From assembly GCF_029643245.1 (NCBI RefSeq), contig NZ_CP116398.1:930001-994000 (forward strand): a DNA stretch of 64,000 nt, in the 5' to 3' direction. Source of the stretch: Methylomonas sp. EFPC3. GTDB lineage: Bacteria > Pseudomonadota > Gammaproteobacteria > Methylococcales > Methylomonadaceae. Shown here piece after piece: positions 7,801 through 14,650 of this stretch (its first letter is position 1; each line of letters opens with the position of its first letter). A model generated the notes under the pieces. The model ran no database searches and was not told the DNA's origin. It saw only the letters and a list, made by a program, of their open reading frames with translations. Position numbers and translations under genes: made by a program.

Positions 7801-7850
7801 GGTGGGGCGGGTCAAAACTCATGGGGTTGCCACGCCCTTTGCGTCGCCCC
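7801..7850 (+). repeat. 50-bp direct repeat, copy 1
   Basis: Matches 7989-8038 at 45 of 50 positions and has the same length. Both begin GGTGGGGCGGGTCAAAACTC and end CTTTGCGTCGCCCC. The ends GGGGCG/CGCCCC are complementary, so each copy can fold as a hairpin. This copy runs into five T and could terminate transcription. Role unknown. Confidence 0.75.
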
Positions 7851-7960
7851 TTTTTCGTTCATGCGGATGCAGAATTAAATTGAAAAAGCCCATGGGTCCT
7901 GACCGGCTGCGTTCAGTCAGATGCAATCAACCTGCAATGACCGACCAAGAGGCATTGAAA

Positions 7961-8132
7961 TTATCCACAGGAAAAAGGCTAGGCCAGGGGTGGGGCGGGT
8001 CAAAACTCAGGGGCTTGCCCTGGCCTTTGCGTCGCCCCAGGTAGATTTTTGCTGAAGTATTTTTTGGAAATCCAAAAAGCCACCGCTTGTCCTGTGGATA
8101 ACTGCTTATTTGTTTTGTTCTTCTGTGCATAA
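7961..8132. promoter_or_regulatory. Three DnaA-box matches around repeat copy 2
   Basis: TTATCCACA at 7961-7969, its complement TGTGGATAA at 8093-8101 and TGTGCATAA (TTATGCACA) at 8124-8132 all fit the strict DnaA consensus TTWTNCACA. Three within 172 nt is well above chance. They flank the second 50-bp repeat and suggest host DnaA takes part in island replication, unlike classical P4. Confidence 0.55.
7989..8038 (+). repeat. 50-bp direct repeat, copy 2
   Basis: Second copy of the 7801-7850 repeat, 188 nt downstream in the same orientation. Three of its five differences fall in the inner half, where an AGGGG..CCCT hairpin replaces the pairing of copy 1. It is bracketed by DnaA-box matches. 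Confidence 0.75.
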
Positions 8133-8365
8133 CTCTTGGCGTTTTGCCTTGCAATCCAACTTGGTGAAGGACCCGGCCGGGTTGTTCGAAATCAGACCAC
8201 AAAAGCGGCGCCACCCGCTATGGCGTAGCCGACTGGGCGCGGGGGCGATTGGAGCTGATGTCAGTAGGTAACGATATTCACGTGATTCGATTTTTAACAC
8301 TGCGACACCGATCTGGTTGCTCGGCGTCGCGGAGCAATTCAACCAACACCTGCAAAGAGGTTGTC

Positions 8366-8539
8366 ATGAGACTACTTAAACGCGTCAAAAAAGCGCTGGG
8401 CCTGGTGCCTGATCCTGTAACTATCGACGGCGTGACGATTCGCCAGATTGAGCGCAACTTGCGCGAAATCGGCTACAGCCGTCGGCAAGCGGTCTGCTTC
8501 ATAACTGATTTGCGCAAAGCGATCGAGCTAAACCGTTAG
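8366..8539 (+). CDS. Small basic protein of unknown function (57 aa)
   Basis: Start ATG at 8366, preceded by AAAGAGG. The N-terminus MRLLKRVKKALGLV is a basic amphipathic helix. The rest (VTIDGVTIRQIERNLREIGYSRRQAVCFITDLRKAIE) looks like a small helical domain. Comparable short proteins with GYSRRQAV next to head protease and capsid genes are seen in prophages, where they are usually unnamed. It is the first gene after the candidate origin and lies upstream of the protease gene. No function is assigned. Confidence 0.7.
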   Translation: MRLLKRVKKALGLVPDPVTIDGVTIRQIERNLREIGYSRRQAVCFITDLRKAIELNR

Positions 8540-8738
8540 CGGAATTTTTTCAACCTGTGGTATAAATCGAGACAGTGGTTTCCGGCGTGATGCTGGTGGC
8601 CATAGCGAACCGGTGTGATGCCGGCCGCGTTAGACAAGTCCCACCTGCGGCGCGATGCTGCACTCAAGTCTGTCACTCGTACATATCACGGATTTTTTAA
8701 CCGGCGACTTCCCGTCGTCACTTTCGTGCGAGACCGAC

Positions 8739-9539
8739 ATGAAAAACTGGTATCAAATTAAAAACTTAACGGCCGCGAGCGCCAGTATCTCGATTCATGA
8801 CGAGATTGGTGGCTTGGGTATTTCTGCCTCACAGTTCATCAACGAACTACAGGCGCTTAACAATGTGGCAACAATCGAGCTGCATATTCATTCACCTGGC
8901 GGCAGTCTGCTGGATGGATTGGCGATTTACAACGCGCTGAAAAACCACCCGGCGCGAGTCCTTGGTCATGTTGATGGTCTGGCGGCGTCTGCTGCGAGCG
9001 TTATCCTGATGGCTGGCGATGTAATCACCATGCCGGAAGATGCTTTTCTGATGATCCACAACGCGCAGGGCGGAGCCTATGGCGATGCTGCAGAGCTACG
9101 CGATATGGCCGACCTGATGGAAAAGCTGCAATCCAGTGCGATCGATATCTATCAGCAACGCACCGGACAAGACCGCCAAACCATCATCGACATGATGGCG
9201 AAAGAAACCTGGATGAACGCGACGGAAGCCAAGGCCTTGGGTTTCTGCGACCAGGTCTTGGGCCGGGTCGGCTTGGCGGCGAAAGCACGGTCGTTTGACA
9301 ATCACTTCCAATTGTCGCCGCTGGCCGGCACTGCGGATTTTTCCGAATTGAACTCGATGCGCGACTTCGAGCGGTTCTTCCGCGATTGCCATTTAAGCAA
9401 ATCAGAGGCATCGGCCTTGTGCGCCAAAATGAAAGCCATATTCGCGCGACCGGCCGAACAGGTCGGCGAAGAAGACCAGGCCTTTATTGCGCGCCTGGAA
9501 GCGTTCAGCGCCAAGCTGCCGAAGTCCATTCTTAACTAA
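8739..9539 (+). CDS. ClpP-family prohead protease
   Basis: A 266-residue serine protease of the phage ClpP-like head-maturation type. It probably cleaves the scaffold/delta region of the capsid protein encoded next. The catalytic triad fits Ser84 in GLAASAAS, His107 in MIHNAQG and Asp145 in RTGQD. The substrate-binding motif HSPGGSLLDG precedes it. The family-like start is ATG 8739. An upstream in-frame ATG at 8655 would add 28 residues without family support. It sits 19 nt before the capsid gene. Confidence 0.9.
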   Translation: MKNWYQIKNLTAASASISIHDEIGGLGISASQFINELQALNNVATIELHIHSPGGSLLDGLAIYNALKNHPARVLGHVDGLAASAASVILMAGDVITMPEDAFLMIHNAQGGAYGDAAELRDMADLMEKLQSSAIDIYQQRTGQDRQTIIDMMAKETWMNATEAKALGFCDQVLGRVGLAAKARSFDNHFQLSPLAGTADFSELNSMRDFERFFRDCHLSKSEASALCAKMKAIFARPAEQVGEEDQAFIARLEAFSAKLPKSILN

Positions 9540-9558
9540 TTTCAAAGGATATTCATTT

Positions 9559-10893
9559 ATGAAAATTACTCATTTCATCGCCCTGAGCTTGGGCATCATC
9601 ACCCTTATGGTTTTGGGTTTCGACGCCAGCGCCGCGTCTCACGACATGGCCGCTACATTGGGCGGTTTGCCGGCGCTTGATCCAAGCGGAGCATGGTCGG
9701 CCTTGGGATTTGCCGGTATTGTGGGCAACCAAGAGACTGTCATGAAACTGTTGGACGGCGTGGAAAAATCGTTAGCCGATTTTCAAGCCCAAGCCAAACG
9801 GGAACTGCAGGAAGCCGGCCGGGTTTCCGTCGACGTGAAAAACGCTTTGGAAGCCATTGGAGACAAACAGCGCGAATTGGCTGACGAAATCCTGCAACTC
9901 AAGCAAAAAGGCGTGGCCGATAATGTCGGTAACGGTTCTTCGCATGCTGTGGGCTGGGGCGCGCAAGTGATCAAAAACGCCGCCTTTGCGGACTTCGCTC
10001 GCGGTGATCGGCAAAAAGCCAAGTTCAACATCCAGAACAACACGGTAACCGGTTCCAGCACAACCGTAGCGCCGGATCGTCGCCCTGGTGCGGTGCCGGG
10101 GGCTTCCTCGCCATTAAATCTTGAAGCGCTGTTCAAGCATTTTCCAACCGGTTCGGACATGGTCGAGTACACCCGTGAGAGCGTGTTTACCAACAGTGCG
10201 GCCGAAACTGCCGAGGGTAGCGACGCTCCGGAGTCGAGCGTTACCTTTACGCTGGTGCAACAACCGGTGTCTACGGTCACGCACTGGGTGAAAATCTCCA
10301 AGCAATTGATGGCGGACCATCTCGCGCTGGCCGAGTACATCAATACCCGGCTGATGTGGGGTGTCCAACGTCGCGTTGATAATCAAATCGCATCGGGAAA
10401 CGGCGTGGCGCCGAACATGTCCGGTCTGTTTGCATCTGGCAACTACGTTGCGCACGGATACGCCGCCGCCTTAGTCGGTACGCCTTTACCCAAGCATCGC
10501 CTGATTCGGAAAGTAATTGCCGATATGAAAGCATCCGGATATGTACCGAATGCGGTATTGCTGAACCCTGCGGATTGGCTGGCGTTCGACCTGGATTTGC
10601 TGGCATCAACTCCGGCGGCCTTGTCGGCTGCGGACATTGCCAACGGCTTCGCACCGATGTTGTTCGGGGTGCCGGTGGTCGAGTCCAACAGCATCACGGC
10701 CGACACCTTCCTGGTGATCGATAGCTTGGCGGCGGGGAGTGTTTACGATCGCCAAGAAGTTGCCGTGGAGTTTTCGGACAGCGACGACGATAACTTCACC
10801 AAGGGCTTGGTCACCGTCCGCGCGGTCCGCCGCTTGGCCATGGCGGTCGAGCAAACCGCGGCCATCCGTGGCGGCGACTTGACGCCGGCCTAA
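9559..10893 (+). CDS. HK97-fold phage major capsid protein with N-terminal signal-like segment
   Basis: A 444-residue major capsid protein. Residues about 60-125 form the coiled-coil delta/scaffold region. The shell domain follows, with typical segments such as PVSTVTHWVKISKQLMAD, RVDNQIASGNG, VLLNPADWLAFD and MLFGVPVVESNSI. AAAGGA precedes the ATG. Unusually, residues 1-26 (MKITHF, a hydrophobic stretch, then DASAASHD) look like a cleavable signal peptide. No portal, terminase or connector gene is adjacent, so these would have to come from a helper phage. Confidence 0.9.
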   Translation: MKITHFIALSLGIITLMVLGFDASAASHDMAATLGGLPALDPSGAWSALGFAGIVGNQETVMKLLDGVEKSLADFQAQAKRELQEAGRVSVDVKNALEAIGDKQRELADEILQLKQKGVADNVGNGSSHAVGWGAQVIKNAAFADFARGDRQKAKFNIQNNTVTGSSTTVAPDRRPGAVPGASSPLNLEALFKHFPTGSDMVEYTRESVFTNSAAETAEGSDAPESSVTFTLVQQPVSTVTHWVKISKQLMADHLALAEYINTRLMWGVQRRVDNQIASGNGVAPNMSGLFASGNYVAHGYAAALVGTPLPKHRLIRKVIADMKASGYVPNAVLLNPADWLAFDLDLLASTPAALSAADIANGFAPMLFGVPVVESNSITADTFLVIDSLAAGSVYDRQEVAVEFSDSDDDNFTKGLVTVRAVRRLAMAVEQTAAIRGGDLTPA

Positions 10894-10953
10894 CCGGTAA
10901 TTCACCGGGCCATGGTTTCGGTCGTGGTCCGGTCATTTCTTGAGGGAAAGACC

Positions 10954-11457
10954 ATGAAACTACTTGAAAAATTATTCAGCCAATCGCGGCTTGTCGACGA
11001 TCTGTTGCGCAGCGATTTAACCGAACGATCTACCGAGCGTAAAGCCTGCGCCCAACAAATCGAACGCCTGACCAACGAACTGGGCGCCCTGCAAACCGAT
11101 CAACTGGCCAAAGCTGAAAAGGCCGTGGCGGATGCCGCGCTAAAACTGGAAAACGCCCGTCGCGAATATGCCGACCTTACCGCCAAGCTTGAACAGCGCC
11201 GGCGGGAACTGAGTCGCCAACTTCAAACGGAAGAGCAAAAACTACAAGCCTTGAAACCCCTCATCATTCAGCAGCTTGTCGATAAACTGGACGAAAAGCG
11301 GCAAGCTGTTGCGGTTTTGACTCCGGCGAAATTCAGACTATGTAACGAAATCGTTACCGAACTTGGGGAGTTGGTACGCGTGGTCGACGATGACCTGTTG
11401 TTGAAGCGGATCGAGGAAACCGACCGCAAAATTGATAACGCCTTGAGTGCGGCCTAA
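10954..11457 (+). CDS. Coiled-coil protein after the capsid gene
   Basis: 167 residues, started at the ATG at 10954 (GAGGGAAAG before it). A longer in-frame start at 10912 lacks such a site. Residues about 25-110 are an uninterrupted Glu/Lys/Ala/Leu heptad pattern predicted as coiled coil, followed by a shorter helical domain. Position and composition would suit a scaffold, a decoration protein or a host-takeover factor that reshapes capsid assembly. No family is recognised and there is no membrane segment. Confidence 0.75.
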   Translation: MKLLEKLFSQSRLVDDLLRSDLTERSTERKACAQQIERLTNELGALQTDQLAKAEKAVADAALKLENARREYADLTAKLEQRRRELSRQLQTEEQKLQALKPLIIQQLVDKLDEKRQAVAVLTPAKFRLCNEIVTELGELVRVVDDDLLLKRIEETDRKIDNALSAA

Positions 11458-11836
11458 ATGTTGTCGATGCCGCCCTGGCGCCGAGCCGGCTTTTTGAGTT
11501 ACGCGGATTATTGGGCCTCGCGACAAGCAAAAAGCCGGCGCTCAAAAAATAATTGACATTTCCTCCCGCTGGCGCGCAGAATGATTCCGCCAGTCATTAC
11601 ACTGGCACCGGGCGTCGAAACTCGGTCTAGCAATGGCGAAAATTCGCCGCATTTATCGCGGTTTTTTTACGCCCAAAATTTGCGCGGCCTAGCTGCGTTT
11701 ACATTATGGCGGACTGTCTGGGCAGCGTTCGGCGCTGGCCGGCTCCATTGCCCGGTTTTCGACCCCATTCAGTCCGTCGCCCAATAGCGTCGAAACTATC
11801 GGCGGCGGTTCATCTATTTGCAATGGAGTAACCGCT
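11458..11836. other. 379-nt intergenic region holding RNA unit 4
   Basis: Between the coiled-coil gene and the small-gene operon. It holds a candidate promoter-RNA-terminator unit (11553-11671). After that, about 165 nt include a second copy of GCGTCGAAACT (at about 11613 and 11788). A 68-codon open frame at 11581-11787 has no family resemblance and overlaps the RNA unit, so it is not called. Confidence 0.5.
11553..11671 (+). ncRNA. Promoter-RNA-terminator unit 4 (candidate ~80-nt RNA)
   Basis: TTGACA at 11553-11558 and CAGAAT at 11577-11582 have the same 18-nt spacing as the units at 3463-3778. The expected transcript folds a GCCAGT/ACTGGC hairpin near its 5' end and ends in CCGC/GCGG plus seven T. 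It is followed by ACGCCCAAAATTTG, the tail shared with units 2 and 3. Longer than the other units. It lies just before the small-gene operon, as units 1-3 lie before the replication operon. Confidence 0.4.
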
Positions 11837-12451
11837 ATGAATACTCATGCCTTGGGCAAAGTCCGCCCAATCACCACTTATACCGATACGCTAAAAACGC
11901 TCGGCCAGCGCTTCGAGCTGTTAAGCAATGGCTACGCCGCGTTTTCCGCTTACCTTGGCACACCGATCCAAAGTGACGGGGAAGAGCTTTTTTCCAGCAT
12001 CGTCGACGAGGTCGCCAAACTGCAATGGCTATCCTTTGGCGTCTGCGAAAGTATTAGCGACCTGTCATTGGCGTTAAGCCCAAAAACCGGCGCGACCGTT
12101 GAAGCGCCGGACGCCGAGGTTATGGAGCGATTTTTTCGGCAAGTAGCCGAACTGGATGCGGAGCGCGAAACCGTGACAGCGGCCGGGCTGCCGGCGCTGA
12201 CCCGACTGGTGGCCATCGCCGACCGCGACACCGGCCAAGCCGGCACCGTCCGAGCTTTTCTCCTGGGCCTGTATAACGGCTATCGCTTCCCCTTCAATCT
12301 GACCAAGCTGAGAGGCTTGGACAAAGACTTGTTCGACGATTGCCAGGCTGTGCTGGCGCTGGATGCCAGAGCCACCGCCCAGGAGATCCACTGCTACCTG
12401 GACAACGGCGACGCCATTTTTCAGCGCTGGGCGCAAGGCGGTGCCGAATGA
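11837..12451 (+). CDS. Unknown island protein with conserved TGQ core (204 aa)
   Basis: 204 residues, start preceded by GGAG. The central segment LTRLVAIADRDTGQAG then VRAFLLGLYNG resembles a domain found in many plasmid and island proteins. From memory it is catalogued as DUF7673, but I could not check this. The N-terminal 110 residues are helical and unrecognised. No catalytic motif is seen. It heads an operon of seven genes in which each start overlaps the previous stop, running to 14479. Confidence 0.7.
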   Translation: MNTHALGKVRPITTYTDTLKTLGQRFELLSNGYAAFSAYLGTPIQSDGEELFSSIVDEVAKLQWLSFGVCESISDLSLALSPKTGATVEAPDAEVMERFFRQVAELDAERETVTAAGLPALTRLVAIADRDTGQAGTVRAFLLGLYNGYRFPFNLTKLRGLDKDLFDDCQAVLALDARATAQEIHCYLDNGDAIFQRWAQGGAE

Positions 12452-12672
12452 GTGTGAAAGCCAGTCCGACGATCATCGAACAACAGCACACCTTAACCAA
12501 TCCCCTACACCCGATATTTTCCGCCCTGGCTCTAAGCTATGGCATGGTTATGCAAGATGCCAAGTATGGCGAATTGAGCCTTAACGTGTTGGATAGCTTC
12601 GTTTCCGATTGCGAAGAAATTCTGGCGATGGCGTATCAATTACGCCAACAATTCTTGGGGGTGCAAGCATGA
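12448..12672 (+). CDS. Small helical protein, operon gene 2 (74 aa)
   Basis: The start overlaps the previous stop as ATGA, indicating translational coupling. The protein is predicted almost entirely helical, with a C-terminal segment VLDSFVSDCEEILAMAYQL typical of small helical bundles. No motif is recognised. It resembles its operon neighbours in size, acidity and helix pattern. Whether they are true paralogues cannot be settled by eye. Confidence 0.65.
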   Translation: MSVKASPTIIEQQHTLTNPLHPIFSALALSYGMVMQDAKYGELSLNVLDSFVSDCEEILAMAYQLRQQFLGVQA

Positions 12673-12965
12673 GCGCGCAACCCCTTATCGAACTAAAGCA
12701 TCGTATTCCCTACACGCTCCAAAACGGCGAGCCGACATCTAACCTGATCGATACGGTTATGCCCTCGCTAAAACGGGCGCGTGCCATTGCGGAATTGTTG
12801 GAAATTGCCGGAGCTAATGATTTTGGCACGGTATGCAACGAAGTTCTGGTCTGTGTTGGCCAGGCGATCCAATTAGAATTGGACGATACGGCGGTATTTG
12901 TTGAGTTCTACCGTAACCATTTTGACCAAAAACAGGGTGGTAATGGCCAGGGGGAAAGGGTATGA
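12669..12965 (+). CDS. Small helical protein, operon gene 3 (98 aa)
   Basis: Coupled to the previous gene by an ATGA overlap. The N-terminus (IELKHRIPYTLQNGEP) looks extended, followed by two long helices around SLKRARAIAELLEIAG and GQAIQLELDDTAVFVEFY. Net acidic, no membrane segment, no cysteine motif. Unrecognised. Part of the same tightly packed operon and probably made in stoichiometric coupling with its neighbours. Confidence 0.65.
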   Translation: MSAQPLIELKHRIPYTLQNGEPTSNLIDTVMPSLKRARAIAELLEIAGANDFGTVCNEVLVCVGQAIQLELDDTAVFVEFYRNHFDQKQGGNGQGERV

Positions 12966-13228
12966 GTGATCAAGCAAACATCCGCCCGCAATTCACCCAC
13001 CGCCTTGGTGAAGACTGGGCCAATCCGCTTATGCTCGCTGATGCCATCGGTTTGATGACTTTCCGTGCCAAAGGCGTTCTGGAACTGATATCGATCAACT
13101 TGGAGGCCGACGTTCAGGCCAGCGATCAGATCGTTAAGGCTGCGCTGTCTGCGACCATTGCCGAGATAGAAGATATCGACATTACCATTCAGTGTTATCA
13201 CGATGCAGTGAGCGGGGGCGCACGATGA
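12962..13228 (+). CDS. Small helical protein, operon gene 4 (88 aa)
   Basis: Starts within the stop of the previous gene (ATGA). The N-terminus contains FTHRLGEDWANPLMLADAIG, followed by a long acidic helical region (LELISINLEADVQASDQIVK, IAEIEDIDITIQCYHDAV). Unrecognised. The acidic character and lack of any catalytic signature argue for a binding or inhibitor protein rather than an enzyme, but that is inference. Confidence 0.65.
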   Translation: MSDQANIRPQFTHRLGEDWANPLMLADAIGLMTFRAKGVLELISINLEADVQASDQIVKAALSATIAEIEDIDITIQCYHDAVSGGAR

Positions 13229-13491
13229 ATATTGAAAATGCCCTATGTCCAACTCAGCAGGCGAAGGCGGTCATTGATTTGATTATGGCCGCGCCTGACG
13301 AATACCTGAAAGACGAAACGGCGGTTTACGCGCTTTATTCGGTGATGGACAACCTAAATCGCGCGCTCAGCGCCATTCACGAGTTGTTTGACGATGCGAG
13401 CGCTATTTATCAAGCGCTGAGCAAAAGAGGCTTGTTTGAAGAGGTGATGGCCGAACTCAACGGGAAAGACGGAGAGGAGGGGAAATCATGA
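13225..13491 (+). CDS. Small helical protein, operon gene 5 (88 aa)
   Basis: ATGA overlap with gene 4. The sequence has a central helix YSVMDNLNRALSAIHELFDD and ends in a charged tail (LNGKDGEEGKS). The pattern of a DNLNRAL helix followed by a second acidic helix is like its operon neighbours. Unrecognised, no nucleic-acid-binding or metal motif. The stop overlaps the HTH gene start by 4 nt. Confidence 0.65.
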   Translation: MNIENALCPTQQAKAVIDLIMAAPDEYLKDETAVYALYSVMDNLNRALSAIHELFDDASAIYQALSKRGLFEEVMAELNGKDGEEGKS

Positions 13492-14135
13492 GTATCGAGT
13501 ATTTGAACGCCGCCTTCCAGGTGCGTCTGATGGGCACCACCAAAGCGGTGCTGATCGCTCTGGCGGATCGGGCCAACCGGGCCGGTTACTGCGTTGCTTC
13601 GCTGGACGATATCGCGCTGCGGGCCGGGTGTTCGCCGCGTAGTGCGATGCGTGCCGTCGGCGAACTGGAAGCGCTAGGCCTGGTGGTCGTGGTGCGCGAT
13701 CCTGGCCGGGCGAATCGTTACCTGTTGATGGTCGAAAAGTTCTCAACAACCAGTGACACCACGTCGCCGGATTTTCCCGAGATATCAACATCCAGTGACA
13801 CGGCGTCACAGCAAGAAGTTATCCACACCGGCGACAATTCTGCAAAAACCCGTGACATTTCAGCAAAAACCCATGACACCATGTCATACAAACCATATAA
13901 CCAAAATAACCATAACGCGCGTGCGCGCGAGGGTGGTGATGTCCACAAGCCGCCCGTTTCGCCTTTGTCCGGACAACCGCCCGACCGGTGCCGGCCGGTG
14001 GTGTTATCCGCGGCCGGCGGTGAGCCGCCGCCGGCTTCCAGTCGGCGCCCGCCTGGCCAGGCTGTCACCCGAGAACTAACCCACATCCGAGCGTTGTTGC
14101 TCAATGCCCAACTGCCTGTCGGAGGTAAGCCATGA
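13488..14135 (+). CDS. Helix-turn-helix replication-type protein with intragenic repeats
   Basis: 215 residues. Residues about 15-80 form a winged HTH of the HTH_36 type (TKAVLIALADRANRAG, DIALRAGCSPRSAMRAVGEL, LVVVVRDPGRANRYLL) seen in phage replisome organisers and Rep proteins. The middle is low-complexity and Ser/Thr/Asp-rich, coded by iteron-like palindromes and a DnaA box (see 13754-13887), as in lambda O-type genes where the origin lies inside the initiator gene. The Pro/Arg-rich C-terminus is unrecognised. It could equally be a transcription regulator. Confidence 0.75.
   Translation: MSIEYLNAAFQVRLMGTTKAVLIALADRANRAGYCVASLDDIALRAGCSPRSAMRAVGELEALGLVVVVRDPGRANRYLLMVEKFSTTSDTTSPDFPEISTSSDTASQQEVIHTGDNSAKTRDISAKTHDTMSYKPYNQNNHNARAREGGDVHKPPVSPLSGQPPDRCRPVVLSAAGGEPPPASSRRPPGQAVTRELTHIRALLLNAQLPVGGKP
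13754..13887. repeat. Intragenic iteron-like palindromes with a DnaA box
   Basis: GTGACACGGCGTCAC (13795-13809) and ATGACACCATGTCAT (13873-13887) are palindromes of the form TGACA-N3-TGTCA. An imperfect copy lies at 13754-13766. GCAAAAACCCRTGACA occurs twice at 13842-13857 and 13863-13878, exactly 21 bp apart (two helical turns). TTATCCACA, a perfect DnaA box, lies at 13819-13827. All fall in the linker-coding part of the HTH gene, the typical place of a lambdoid-type origin. Confidence 0.6.
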
Positions 14136-14479
14136 GCTGCGCAAAAAATCAGCAAGGACTTGGGGCGTTTAGGGTCGGTAAAGCCTTGGGCTGTCTTTAC
14201 GAGGTCGCGGCCAATCATCTTTCCGTGGAAGAATTGGAACTGTTGGAACAAGCCACCGCGTCGGCACAATATCAAGCGGAAAACCTATCGGCCGTGCTGC
14301 AGTCGTTGGGATCGGTTGCGGCATTCGATAAAGGTAAGCATTGGGACCACGGAAACGCGACGCCAAGTCTGCTTTGGATGCTATCCAACCAACTCGATAT
14401 GATCGCCGGGTTGATCGAGATCGGCGAAAACGCCGAATATCGACTGCGAACCAGGGTGCAGCAAAACAGAGAGGGATAA
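14132..14479 (+). CDS. Unknown helical protein, last gene of the small-gene operon (115 aa)
   Basis: ATGA overlap with the HTH gene. Predicted mainly helical, with VEELELLEQATASAQYQ and SNQLDMIAGLIEIGENAEYR. No recognised domain. The C-terminal helix resembles the helices of operon genes 4 and 5 in pattern. It ends the run of seven coupled genes. 171 nt of non-coding sequence separate it from the membrane-protein gene. Confidence 0.65.
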   Translation: MSCAKNQQGLGAFRVGKALGCLYEVAANHLSVEELELLEQATASAQYQAENLSAVLQSLGSVAAFDKGKHWDHGNATPSLLWMLSNQLDMIAGLIEIGENAEYRLRTRVQQNREG

Positions 14480-14650
14480 ACGGCTTGGTCGTCCGGGGCA
14501 TGAAGCTCTCGCCATTAATTGTTGGTGTGAATGTGGCGGCTCTGATACGCGATAGAATTTGAGTTTGCGGGCATCTGCATAAGTGTAAAAATGCGCGCTG
14601 TCCCAAGGCGGATTGAAGGTATATCCGCCAAAATTGTTTTAGGAGGTTAA

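Larger units (their letters stand above)
7421..8365. other. Long non-coding region, candidate replication origin/packaging region
   Basis: No convincing gene is seen here. It contains a 13-bp inverted repeat (7447-7459/7493-7505) and thirteen GTGC(A/G) motifs on both strands between 7447 and 7774. It also has two 50-bp direct repeats (7801-7850, 7989-8038) and three DnaA-box matches (7961-7969, 8093-8101, 8124-8132). Its place right after a primase-helicase pair fits an origin. Its place right before capsid genes also fits a packaging site. Neither is proven. Confidence 0.6.

Noticed and set aside
7404-8214. Several open frames of 70-126 codons in the region after the helicase gene
   Set aside because: They overlap each other on both strands, run through the GTGC repeats and 50-bp repeats, lack ribosome-binding sites and look like no protein family.
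11581-11787. 68-codon open frame between the coiled-coil gene and the small-gene operon
   Set aside because: No ribosome-binding site, it overlaps RNA unit 4 and its terminator, and the sequence is unlike any family.
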